The notes under the pieces are model-generated. The model did no database searches. It saw only the letters and a program-made list of their open reading frames with translations, and was not told the origin of the DNA. A stretch of DNA of 64,000 nt from the NCBI RefSeq assembly GCF_015751765.1, contig NZ_JADOTX010000001.1, positions 1,550,001 through 1,614,000 of the forward strand. The letters run 5' to 3'. Made by a program: the position numbers and the translations under genes. This DNA comes from Micromonospora ureilytica. Its GTDB lineage: Bacteria > Actinomycetota > Actinomycetes > Mycobacteriales > Micromonosporaceae. Positions 17,072-25,156 of this stretch are shown one piece after another; within the stretch, counting starts at the first letter, position 1, and the number at the start of each line of letters is the position of its first letter.

Positions 17072-17524
17072 ATGACCGAACGGAAGCAGGACCGGGTCGA
17101 CGCGTATCGGCTGCTGGTGGCAGACGTGTACGAACTGGCAGGCGAGTCTCGGCGCTCAAGCGAGGAGTTGGCCCGAGAAGCTGGACAAACTGCCGCCCGA
17201 TGGCACGTGATGAGCGTGCTCTCCGATGGCGCCCGCACCGTCGCGAGCGCGGCGCGCAGACTCGGCCTCGCTCGGCAGAGCGTGCAGCGAGTGGTCGACG
17301 ACCTGGCCCGAGCCGAAATGGTGGAGTTGCACGACAACCCCGATCACCGCCGCGCGCCACTTGTGACACTCACGAAAGGAGGGCTGGCCACGCTCAGCGG
17401 CCTCCTGGAACGCTCGGCCGCCGACCGCCGGGACGCCGTCGAGCGAGCCGGCCTCAGCCTCAGCGATCTCGAGAATGCGCGCGCGACGCTCCGGAGGTTG
17501 GTGGACGCCCTGCGGAGCCGCTGA
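17072..17524 (+). CDS. MarR family transcriptional regulator
   Basis: The 150-aa protein has a winged helix-turn-helix of the MarR type (RWHVMSVLSDGARTVASAARRLGLARQSVQRVVDDLARAEMVEL) followed by the wing HDNPDHRRAPLVTLTKGG. ATG 17072 (MTERKQD) was chosen since upstream in-frame starts lie in the operator area. It faces an ABM-fold gene across a palindrome, the usual layout for a ligand-responsive repressor and its detoxifying target. The ligand is unknown. Confidence 0.88.
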   Translation: MTERKQDRVDAYRLLVADVYELAGESRRSSEELAREAGQTAARWHVMSVLSDGARTVASAARRLGLARQSVQRVVDDLARAEMVELHDNPDHRRAPLVTLTKGGLATLSGLLERSAADRRDAVERAGLSLSDLENARATLRRLVDALRSR

Positions 17525-17560
17525 ACCGCCGCGACACTCACCTCACCTGCTCCCAGGTCG

Positions 17561-18025
17561 TCAGTCGTCGGCGACGGCCACCGGCTCCGAGCCGATGCAG
17601 CGCACCTTCAACTCGTACTCCCGGGTCGGCCCCTGGAACGTGACCTCGACGTCGTCGTCCGGACCCCGGTCCACGTCGCGGACCCGGTAACCCTGCGCGG
17701 GCGCCCAGGAGACGAGGCGTACGCCGCCGGCGCCGCACTCGGCGACGGCCGTGCCGCCGTCGGTGGCGAACCCCCGGCGGGCCCCGGCGTTGGCGCTCGG
17801 CGCGGGGCTCGTCGGGCCCGGCCCGGGCGGCGCGGCGCCCGTGGTGCCTGTCGACGGTGGCTCCGGTGAGGCGAGCGCCCGCTCGATCTCGGCCTCGCTG
17901 CGCACCCCGCCCGGGGTGCCGGTGAGGCTCTCGCCCACCAACCGGATCGCGCCCAAGCCGATCAGGGTCGCTATGGCGGCGGTGGCCACCCACCCGGTGG
18001 CGACGAGGATCGAACGACGGCGCAT
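17561..18025 (-). CDS. Membrane-anchored hypothetical protein
   Basis: The 154-aa product has an Arg-rich start (MRRRSILVATGW), one N-terminal membrane segment (about 5-30), a Pro/Ser/Gly-rich linker (about 60-80) and a C-terminal beta-rich domain with two cysteines (AECGAGG and KVRCIG) that could form a disulfide outside the membrane. I do not recognise the family. Start 18025 was chosen over the longer reading because the membrane segment begins right after it. It diverges from a two-component operon 102 bp away. Confidence 0.6.
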   Translation of the reverse strand: MRRRSILVATGWVATAAIATLIGLGAIRLVGESLTGTPGGVRSEAEIERALASPEPPSTGTTGAAPPGPGPTSPAPSANAGARRGFATDGGTAVAECGAGGVRLVSWAPAQGYRVRDVDRGPDDDVEVTFQGPTREYELKVRCIGSEPVAVADD

Positions 18026-18127
18026 CCCCTGACTATCCCCGATCCGTCCTTGTCGTTGGCACATCCGAACGCTAAGGCATGGTTAACGTGCGCCGCACTG
18101 CCAGCGGCAGCGGTTAGCCTGCCAGCT

Positions 18128-18823
18128 GTGGCCCGCCTGCTGCTCATCGAGGACGACCTGACGATCCGTACCCCGCTGATCCGGGCCCTGCGCGAACGCG
18201 GCCACGCGGTGGCCGCGGCCTCGACCGCGATGGCCGGGCTCCGCGACGCGTTGGAGGACCGACCCGACCTCGTCGTGCTCGACCTGGGCCTGCCCGACCT
18301 GGACGGCCGCGAGCTGCTGCGGATGCTGCGCGCGGTCAGCTCGGTGCCGGTCATCGTGGCCACGGCGCGGGACGACGAGGCCGAGATCGTCCGGGTGCTC
18401 GACGCGGGCGCCGACGACTACGTGGCCAAGCCGTTCACCGCCGCGCAGCTCGACGCCCGCGTCCGGGCGGTGCTGCGGCGCGGCCCCTCCGGTGCCGACG
18501 GGCAGGATCCGACGCTCGTCGTCGGCGGGCTCCGGGTCGACCCCCGGGCCCGGCAGGTCAGCCTCGACGGGGTCGCGGTCGAGCTGACGCCCCGCGAGTT
18601 CGATCTGCTGCACCACCTCGCCGGCCGGCCCGGCCAGGTGGTCACCAAACGTGAGCTGCTCACGGAGGTGTGGCAGATCCCGTACGGCGGTGCCGACAAG
18701 ACCGTCGACGTGCACCTGTCCTGGTTGCGTCGCAAGTTGGGGGAGAACGCCCAGCAGCCTCGCTACCTGCACACAGTGCGTGGTGTCGGGGTGCGTCTCG
18801 AAGCCCCGGCGGCCCAGCCGTGA
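18128..18823 (+). CDS. OmpR/PhoB-type response regulator
   Basis: This 231-aa regulator starts at GTG 18128 (VARLLLIEDD). The receiver domain has the acidic pair ED at 8-9, phospho-acceptor Asp52 in VVLDLGLP, and Lys in VAKPF. The C-terminal winged helix (about 125-225) contains LTPREFDLLHHLAGRPGQVV and the recognition stretch TVDVHLSWLRRKLG. It overlaps the histidine kinase start by GTGA, so the two form a classical two-component operon. The target genes are not evident from sequence. Confidence 0.93.
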   Translation: MARLLLIEDDLTIRTPLIRALRERGHAVAAASTAMAGLRDALEDRPDLVVLDLGLPDLDGRELLRMLRAVSSVPVIVATARDDEAEIVRVLDAGADDYVAKPFTAAQLDARVRAVLRRGPSGADGQDPTLVVGGLRVDPRARQVSLDGVAVELTPREFDLLHHLAGRPGQVVTKRELLTEVWQIPYGGADKTVDVHLSWLRRKLGENAQQPRYLHTVRGVGVRLEAPAAQP

Positions 18824-20106
18824 GGGCCCGGCTCGCGCTGCTGGTCGCCGCGGTCAGCGTCCTCACCCTCATCGCGTTCCTGGTGCCGCTGGCGCTGCTG
18901 GTCCGCACCGTCGCCGAGGATCGGGCGACAGTTCGGGCCACCGCCGACGCGCAGAGCCTGGTGCCGGTGGTCGGCACCGCCGACGCGGCGACCATCCGGC
19001 TCACCGTCGAGCAACTCGCCGCGGACTCCGGCCGACCGGTGAGCGTCTTCCTGCCGGACGGCACGGTGCTCGGCGCCCAGACACCCCGTACGCCAGCGGT
19101 GGCCCTCGCCGCGCGCGGACAGAGCCTCACCGGGGAGTCGGCGGCCGGCCGGGAGGTGGTCATCGCCGTGCAGGGTCGGGCGGACGGCACCGGGGTGATC
19201 CGGATCGCGGTGCCGCAGCGCGAGCTGACCGCCGGGGTCACCCGGGCCTGGCTGGTGCTGGCGCTGCTCGGCGTGATTCTCGTGCTGATCGGGCTATTGG
19301 TCGCCGACCGGCTGGCGCGCACCCTGGTCCGGCCGATCAGCGACCTCTCGGCCGTCTCACACCGGCTGGCCAACGCCGAGCTGGACGCCCGGGTCACGCC
19401 GGCCGGACCGCCCGAACTGCGCGAGGTGGCCGGCGCGCTCAACCATCTCGCCACCCGGATCCAGGTGCTCCTGGTGCAGGAGCGCGAACAGGTCGCCGAC
19501 CTGTCGCACCAGCTGCGGACGCCGCTGACGGCGTTGCGGCTGGAAGCGGAGTCGTTGCGTGACCCGGATGACGCCGCCCGGATCACCGCCGCCGCCGACG
19601 GGCTCGAACGCGCGGTCACCGGGCTGATCCGGCAGGCCCGCTGGCGGCACGCACCGGCGCAGCCGGCCGCCGCGGACGCGGCGGCGATCGTCGCCGACCG
19701 GGTCGCGTTCTGGTCGGTGCTGGCCGAGGACACCGGCCGGGCCGTCACCCTCGACCTGGCGCCCGGCCCCCTTACGGTCGGTGTGGCCGCCGACAACCTG
19801 ACGGCGGCCGTGGACGCGCTTCTCGGCAACGTCTTCGCGCACACCCCCGACGGCACGCCGTTCACCGTCCGGCTCGCCAGTGAGGCTGGCGAGGCGGTCC
19901 TCACCGTCGCCGACGAGGGGCCGGGAATGCCAGCCGGAGCGATCCGGCGGGGCACGAGCGCCGCCGGGTCCACCGGCCTCGGCCTGGACATCGCCCGGCG
20001 CGCCGCGCAGACCGCCGGCGGCCGACTGGAGTTGCGGGCCGGTCCGGGAGGTGGTGCGCAGGTGCTGCTCCGGCTGGGGCCTCCGACGTCGGCGCCGGAG
20101 GCATAG
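18820..20106 (+). CDS. Sensor histidine kinase
   Basis: The 428-aa kinase starts at GTG 18820 within the regulator stop (GTGA). It has membrane spans near 5-27 and about 140-165, enclosing an extracytoplasmic sensor of roughly 115 residues. A HAMP region (ADRLARTLVRPISDLSAVSHRLA) and the H-box DLSHQLRTPLTALRLE with His230 follow. The ATP-binding domain has an N-box (LLGNVFAHTPDG), G1 (DEGPGMP) and G2 (GSTGLGLDIA). The N-box asparagine is kept. The sensed signal is unknown. Confidence 0.92.
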   Translation: MRARLALLVAAVSVLTLIAFLVPLALLVRTVAEDRATVRATADAQSLVPVVGTADAATIRLTVEQLAADSGRPVSVFLPDGTVLGAQTPRTPAVALAARGQSLTGESAAGREVVIAVQGRADGTGVIRIAVPQRELTAGVTRAWLVLALLGVILVLIGLLVADRLARTLVRPISDLSAVSHRLANAELDARVTPAGPPELREVAGALNHLATRIQVLLVQEREQVADLSHQLRTPLTALRLEAESLRDPDDAARITAAADGLERAVTGLIRQARWRHAPAQPAAADAAAIVADRVAFWSVLAEDTGRAVTLDLAPGPLTVGVAADNLTAAVDALLGNVFAHTPDGTPFTVRLASEAGEAVLTVADEGPGMPAGAIRRGTSAAGSTGLGLDIARRAAQTAGGRLELRAGPGGGAQVLLRLGPPTSAPEA

Positions 20107-20134
20107 GCGCTGCGGTGCCGGGTAGCTGCCAGTC

Positions 20135-20689
20135 ATGGCGCGGTATACGAAACCCGAGCTCAGAGAGCAGATCAAGGAAGAGGTCAAGGCCTCCGACAAG
20201 GGCGGCAGGCCGGGGCAGTGGTCGGCGCGCAAGTCACAGCTCGTCACTCAGGAGTACAAGAAGCGCGGCGGCGGATTCCTGGGCGAAAAGGACGAGCGGC
20301 AGAAGTCTCTCCAGCGCTGGGGCAACGAGAAATGGCAGACGAAAGAGGGCGACACCCGTGCGCGCAAGGGCGGCACGACGAGTCGCTACCTGCCCAAGAA
20401 GGCCTGGGAGGAGATGTCGGAGAGCCAGAAGCGCGCGACCGACACGAAGAAGCGCGAAGCGTCCCGATCCGGCAAGCAGTACGTCGCGAACACCGGGCCG
20501 GCCAAACGAGCGCGTCGGGATGCCACCACGGCCGGACGGATGTCGGAGATGTCGGTCGCGGAGGCGGCCAAGCTGGTCCGTGGCCTCGACACGCGACAGC
20601 TCAAGACCGCGCTGCGCAACGAGCGCGCCAGCAAGGACCGCAAGACGCTCGTCCAGCGGCTGGAAGCGGAACTCAACCGGCGCGGCTGA
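20135..20689 (+). CDS. DUF5872 domain protein
   Basis: The 184-aa protein is highly charged (Lys/Arg/Glu-rich), without signal or membrane segments. Its first 115 residues (MARYTKPELREQIKEEVKAS onwards, with GGRPGQWSARKSQLV and GDTRARKGGTTSRYLPKKAWEEM) match the DUF5872 type often found in phages and mobile regions. The C-terminal part (MSVAEAAKLVRGLDTRQLKTALRNE) looks like a small SAP/HeH-type helical nucleic-acid-binding motif. Codons with A at the third position (AAA, GAA, AGA) are commoner than in neighbouring genes, hinting at transfer. Function unknown; nucleic-acid association is inferred. Confidence 0.75.
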   Translation: MARYTKPELREQIKEEVKASDKGGRPGQWSARKSQLVTQEYKKRGGGFLGEKDERQKSLQRWGNEKWQTKEGDTRARKGGTTSRYLPKKAWEEMSESQKRATDTKKREASRSGKQYVANTGPAKRARRDATTAGRMSEMSVAEAAKLVRGLDTRQLKTALRNERASKDRKTLVQRLEAELNRRG

Positions 20690-20717
20690 CCGTGCCGGTA
20701 CGGCTGCGCCGCGCAGC

Positions 20718-21599
20718 TCAGGGAGCCTGACCCACGGCCCCGAAGCCCGTCGAGGTGATCCGGTCGTCCTGTCGGCGGCGCAGGATCTGCACCTCGGTGG
20801 TGGCTTCGGTGCCGGTCAACGGCAGGACTCCCACCGAAGCGGGCACCACTGCGGAGATGCTCGCCGGGGCGATCGTCACCCCGAGGCCGGCCGCGACCAG
20901 GTGTGCCACCGTGGCCCAGCTGGTGGCGTCCTGGACGATGTTCGGCGTGTAGCCGGCTTCCAGGCACGGTCGGAGATTGCGCTGGTAGGCCCGCTCGCCG
21001 GCCACCCGGGGGAAGAAGACGAACGGGTCGTCGCGCAGCACGGCGGCGTCGATCGCGAGGTCTCCCGCGTGCGGATGATCGGCCGGCAGGACGGCGACGA
21101 AGGACTCGGTGGCGAACGTGCTGCCGACCAGGTCGTCGTGGTCGTCCGCGTCCCGAACCACGCCGAGATCGACCTCGCCGTTCAACAACCGGTCGACGAT
21201 GTGCGCCGTGTACGCCTCGTCCAGACGCAGGTGGACGGCCGGATGGCGCTCGCGGAATCGACGGATCGGCCCGGCCAGCCCGAGTTGAATCGCCGAACTG
21301 ACAAACCCGATGTCGAAGCGCCCCTGCTCCCCGCGCCCGATCCGGCCCGCCTCGTGCACGTCGTCGGCGACGGTGGCCAGCACCCGCCGGCACCGGTCCA
21401 GATACGCCTCGCCCGCGGGCGTCAGCGCCACCGACCGGGAGGTGCGCACGAACAGCGGCGTGCCGATCATCGCCTCGAGCTGGCGGATCTGCTGCGAAAG
21501 CGGTGGCTGGGCCATCCGGAGCCGCACCGCGGCCCGGCCGAAATGGAGCTCCTCGGCGACCGCGACGAAGTAGCGCAGGTGGCGCAACTCGGGTTCCAT
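20718..21599 (-). CDS. LysR family transcriptional regulator
   Basis: The 293-aa protein has the LysR N-terminal helix-turn-helix (LRHLRYFVAVAEELHFGRAAVRLRMAQPPLSQQIRQLE) and a type 2 periplasmic-binding effector domain from about residue 90. It diverges from a GNAT acetyltransferase gene with 70 bp between starts, the usual spacing for a LysR regulator controlling its neighbour as well as itself. The effector is unknown. It is the HcaR/BenM-like kind with the MAQPPLSQQI recognition helix, common among regulators of aromatic or xenobiotic breakdown, but no such genes are nearby. Confidence 0.92.
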   Translation of the reverse strand: MEPELRHLRYFVAVAEELHFGRAAVRLRMAQPPLSQQIRQLEAMIGTPLFVRTSRSVALTPAGEAYLDRCRRVLATVADDVHEAGRIGRGEQGRFDIGFVSSAIQLGLAGPIRRFRERHPAVHLRLDEAYTAHIVDRLLNGEVDLGVVRDADDHDDLVGSTFATESFVAVLPADHPHAGDLAIDAAVLRDDPFVFFPRVAGERAYQRNLRPCLEAGYTPNIVQDATSWATVAHLVAAGLGVTIAPASISAVVPASVGVLPLTGTEATTEVQILRRRQDDRITSTGFGAVGQAP

Positions 21600-21669
21600 A
21601 CCTCAAGGATACGGATGACCCCGAACAAGATATTGGACGTTCGAATGGTGGTGGCCGGAAAATCCAACC

Positions 21670-22149
21670 ATGAAGCCGAGCACGCTGACCATCACGTCCA
21701 TGACGACCGCTGAGGAGGCCGAGGCCTTCCGGACGCTGAACGAGGAATGGATCTCCCACTTCTTCACCATTGAGGAGTCGGACCGCAAGACGCTCAACGA
21801 CCCGTTCGCCGCCATCGTCGACCGGAGCGGCGACGTGCTGATCGTCCGCGACGGCGGGGAGATCATCGGCTGTGTCGCCCTAGTCCGCAGCTCGGACGAC
21901 GTCTTCGAACTGTCGAAGATGACGGTGCTCCCGGCGGTGCGCGGCCGGGGCATCGGCCGCCAGCTCATCGAGGCGGCGATCGCGCGCGCCCGCGAGCTCG
22001 GCGCGACCACCCTGTTCCTGGGCAGCAACACCAGGCTCGCGAACGCGGTGCACCTCTACGAGGCCGCCGGTTTCCAGCATGTGAGTTCGGATCAGATCCC
22101 GCTGCCGCCGTACGCCCGCGCCGACGTCTTCATGAAGATGGCGCTCTGA
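21670..22149 (+). CDS. GNAT family N-acetyltransferase
   Basis: The 159-aa enzyme has the GNAT fold with the acetyl-CoA pyrophosphate loop in VLPAVRGRGIGRQLIEAAIARAREL (RGRGIG) and the C-terminal motif NAVHLYEAAGFQHV. N-terminal residues 12-35 resemble MarR-associated GNATs (EAFRTLNEEWISHFF). It should acetylate a small molecule or protein amine. The substrate is not predictable. It faces the LysR gene and is probably under its control. Confidence 0.88.
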   Translation: MKPSTLTITSMTTAEEAEAFRTLNEEWISHFFTIEESDRKTLNDPFAAIVDRSGDVLIVRDGGEIIGCVALVRSSDDVFELSKMTVLPAVRGRGIGRQLIEAAIARARELGATTLFLGSNTRLANAVHLYEAAGFQHVSSDQIPLPPYARADVFMKMAL

Positions 22150-22301
22150 CCAGCCCAGGCCGGCGGGCCCGGCCGTAGGGTCGACACCACCGCCGGCTTA
22201 ACCCGGCCTTAGCGTTCGGACAGCGCGGTGCTATCCCCGTTCAGCGGATCCTCGGAGTCGACAGCCCAGGAGTTGACATCCGAGGAAAGGTGGACACCAC
22301 G

Positions 22302-22856
22302 ATGAAGCGCACCAACCTGCTTCTGGCGACGGTCGGCGGGTCGGCGGTGCTGGCGGTGGCCGGGGTCGCGCTCGGCGTCGACGCAGCGAACGACAGGCGC
22401 ACCAGCGGCACGGCACTCGCCGCAGCCACCGTCGCACCGACAGCCACGGACGCGCCGGAGGGCAGCGCCGCCCCGGCGACCAGCAGCGGTATGCCGTCTA
22501 CCGGCACCCCGTCGGGTACGCCGTCGAGCGGCACGCCGTCCGGCACGCCATCGACCGGCAGCGCGCCGGCGGGCAGCGCTGTCGACGAGAAGCGCGCCGG
22601 TGAGATCGCGCTCGCCAAGGCCGGTGGCGGTCAGATCGTCGAGGTCGAAGCCGAGCAGGAGAACGGCCGGCCGGTCTGGAGCGTCGAGATCGTCGCCGGC
22701 GACACCGAGCACGAGGTGGACGTCGACCGGGACAACGGGTCGGTGGTCAAGGCCGAGCAGGAGCCGGTCGACGACGATGACAACGACGCCGACGACGCCG
22801 ACGACGCCGAAGACAAGGACGACGACAAGGACGACGACGACAACGACGACGACTGA
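22302..22856 (+). CDS. Secreted PepSY-domain protein with Asp-rich tail
   Basis: The 184-aa protein starts at ATG 22302 behind GAGGAAAGG. It has an N-terminal signal/anchor segment (LLLATVGGSAVLAVAGVALG), a Ser/Thr/Pro/Gly linker of TPSG-like repeats (about 60-90), a PepSY domain (EKRAGEIALAKAGGGQIVEVEAEQ through HEVDVDRDNGSVV, about 95-150) and a tail of almost only Asp with Lys, Glu and Asn (about 153-184). PepSY domains inhibit or modulate peptidases; the acidic tail could bind calcium or other cations (inference). It is followed by a terminator. Confidence 0.85.
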   Translation: MKRTNLLLATVGGSAVLAVAGVALGVDAANDRRTSGTALAAATVAPTATDAPEGSAAPATSSGMPSTGTPSGTPSSGTPSGTPSTGSAPAGSAVDEKRAGEIALAKAGGGQIVEVEAEQENGRPVWSVEIVAGDTEHEVDVDRDNGSVVKAEQEPVDDDDNDADDADDAEDKDDDKDDDDNDDD

Positions 22857-22865
22857 TCGGCGGCC

Positions 22866-22901
22866 GCCGCCCACCCCCGGTGCTTGCTCGGGGTGGGCGG
22901 C
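22866..22901. terminator. Terminator after PepSY gene
   Basis: Arms 22866-22877 and 22890-22901 (GCCGCCCACCCC and complement) form a perfect 12-bp stem 9 bp after the stop codon. A second, weaker hairpin (GGACCGTCC...GGACGG) at about 22925-22948 may serve the convergent ABC exporter. Confidence 0.8.
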
Positions 22902-23019
22902 GGTGCACCCGTGAGTCGGTGGTCGGACCGTCCTTCGAGGGACGGCCCGGCCACCGCGTCCGTCTGCGGTACGCCGGCGGGGGCGAGGTGAACTCCCAGG
23001 CTGTGTCGGACGGGAACCG

Positions 23020-24912
23020 TCAGATGGCGACGCGTTGCTCCTGGACCGTCGGCGGGTCCTGGGCGAACTGGGTGCGGTACAACTCGTGGTAGCGGCCACC
23101 GGCCGCGAGCAGGTCACCGTGTCGCCCGCGTTCGACGATGCGCCCCGCCTCCACGACGAGGATCTGGTCGGCCGCCCGGATGGTGGAGAGCCGGTGCGCG
23201 ATGACCACGCTCGTCCGGCCGGCCAGGGCCTCGGCGAGGGCGTCCTGGACCGCCGCCTCCGAGGTGGAGTCGAGATGCGCGGTGGCTTCGTCGAGAATCA
23301 CCACGCGCGGACGAGCCAGCAGCAGCCGCGCGATGGTGAGCCGTTGCCGCTCCCCGCCGGACAGGCGGTATCCGCGCTCGCCGACCACGGTGTCGAGCCC
23401 ATCGGGAAGGGTGCGGATCAGGTCGTCGAGCCGGGCCCGTCGGAGCACCTCCCACATCTCGTCCTCGGTCGCGTCCGGCTGGGCGAACGCCAGGTTGGCG
23501 CGGATGCTCTCGTGGAAGAGGTGCCCGTCCTGGGTAACCACGCCCAACGCCGTCCGGATCGACTCGGCGGACAGCTCACGTACGTCGACGTCGCCGAGCT
23601 TCACCGCGCCGTCCTCCACGTCGTACAGGCGAGGAACGAGCTGCGCGATCGTCGACTTGCCCGCCCCGGAGGAGCCGACGAGCGCCACCATCTGCCCAGC
23701 TTCGGCGCGGAACGACACCCCGTGCAGCACCTCCTCACCGCCGCGCGTATCGAGCTTCGCCACGTCCTCCAGGGACGCGAGCGACACCTTGTCCGCTGAG
23801 GGATAGCCGAACCGGACCCCGTCGAACTCGACAGCGACCGGGCCCTCCGGCAGGGGCCGGGCGTCGGACCTGTCAAGGATCAGCGGCTTGAGGTCGAGAA
23901 CCTCGAACACCCGCTCGAAACTCACCAACGCGCTCATCACCTCGACCCGAGCACTGGCCAGCGATGTCAACGGTGCGTAGAGGCGCGACAGGAGCAGCGC
24001 GAGGGCGACCACCGTGCCGGCATCGAGGCTGCCTCGCAGCGCGTACAGACCGCCCAGCCCGTAGACCAGGGCCAGCGCCAGCGAGCCAACGACGGTGAGC
24101 GCGGTGATGAAGACCCACTGCAGCATGGCGGCACGGATGCCGATGTCCCGGACCCGACGTGCCCGCGCCGCGAACTCGGCGGACTCCTCGGCCGGTCGCC
24201 CGTACAGCTTGACCAGCGTGGCGCCGGGTGCGGAGAACCGTTCCGTCATCCGGGTGCTCATCGCAGCGTTGTGTTCGGCCGCCTCACGCTGCAACTGGGC
24301 GAGCTTCGAACCCATCCGCCGGGCCGGGAGGACGAAGATGGGCAGCAGGACGAGCGCCAGCAGCGTCATCTGCCAGGAGAAGGTCAGCATCACGGCCAAC
24401 GTCAGCATCAGCGTGACGGCGTTGCCGACCACACTCGACAGAGTGTCGCTGAAGGCACGCTGCGCGCCGATCACGTCGTTGTTCAGCCGGCTGACCAGCG
24501 CACCCGTGCGGGTCCGGGTGAAGAACGCCACAGGCATGCGCTGGACGTGGTCGAAGACGGCCGTCCGCAGCTGGACGATCAACCCCTCACCGATGCTGGC
24601 GGAGAGAAATCGCGTCACCAGACCCAGCCCGGCCTCGGCGAGCGCGATCGCGGCGATCAGTACCGCCAACCGGATCACCACGCCACTGTCGGCGCCGTCG
24701 ACGATCGCGTCGACCACCCGACCGGCGAGAACGGGCGCCGCCACCGTGAGGACCGCCGTCACCACGCTCAGCAAGAGGAATCTGATGATCAAGGCGCGGT
24801 GTGGCTGGGCGAACCGCGCGATCCGCTTCAAGGTCGCACGGGACAGCGGTCGCTCGTCCTGCGCGTTCATCGCGTGGTGCAGAGACATCCACGCGGTAAC
24901 TTCCATGCTCAT
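23020..24912 (-). CDS. ABC exporter, fused permease-ATPase
   Basis: This 630-aa half-transporter has six membrane segments in the first 330 residues and a C-terminal ATPase with Walker A GSSGAGKST, signature LSGGERQR, Walker B VVILDEATAHLD and the switch His in VIAHRLST. It belongs to the MsbA/LmrA-like type I exporters and should act as a homodimer or with a partner encoded elsewhere. Start 24912 has GGAGG six bases upstream. That ribosome site is inside a small inverted repeat (24919-24933). The transported substrate is unknown; drug or lipid export is typical for the family. Confidence 0.92.
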   Translation of the reverse strand: MSMEVTAWMSLHHAMNAQDERPLSRATLKRIARFAQPHRALIIRFLLLSVVTAVLTVAAPVLAGRVVDAIVDGADSGVVIRLAVLIAAIALAEAGLGLVTRFLSASIGEGLIVQLRTAVFDHVQRMPVAFFTRTRTGALVSRLNNDVIGAQRAFSDTLSSVVGNAVTLMLTLAVMLTFSWQMTLLALVLLPIFVLPARRMGSKLAQLQREAAEHNAAMSTRMTERFSAPGATLVKLYGRPAEESAEFAARARRVRDIGIRAAMLQWVFITALTVVGSLALALVYGLGGLYALRGSLDAGTVVALALLLSRLYAPLTSLASARVEVMSALVSFERVFEVLDLKPLILDRSDARPLPEGPVAVEFDGVRFGYPSADKVSLASLEDVAKLDTRGGEEVLHGVSFRAEAGQMVALVGSSGAGKSTIAQLVPRLYDVEDGAVKLGDVDVRELSAESIRTALGVVTQDGHLFHESIRANLAFAQPDATEDEMWEVLRRARLDDLIRTLPDGLDTVVGERGYRLSGGERQRLTIARLLLARPRVVILDEATAHLDSTSEAAVQDALAEALAGRTSVVIAHRLSTIRAADQILVVEAGRIVERGRHGDLLAAGGRYHELYRTQFAQDPPTVQEQRVAI

Positions 24913-24918
24913 TCCGTA

Positions 24919-24933
24919 CCTCCGATACGGAGG
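24919..24933 (-). promoter_or_regulatory. Inverted repeat masking the ABC exporter ribosome site
   Basis: CCTCCG-ATA-CGGAGG is a perfect 6-bp inverted repeat whose one arm is the GGAGG ribosome-binding site of the exporter gene. It could be a protein operator, or a small RNA hairpin that lowers translation. Confidence 0.45.
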
Positions 24934-25156
24934 CTAGGACCTCACCCGAGCTTGAGGTCAAGTCACCGCGCGGAATGCGCCAAGTCGACGCGGACTTCCG
25001 ACCAGCACAGGAGCTCACGCCGTGCGGCCCGCGACAGTGGCCGGACCTGGGGGACGGAGTCCAGCTCATGTCGGCCAGCGGGTGGGTGACGAACGCGGTG
25101 CCGGTGCCCTTTGCCGGTTGAGGCGGGTGAGGGTGCTGTTTCTCTGCCGGCTGCTC

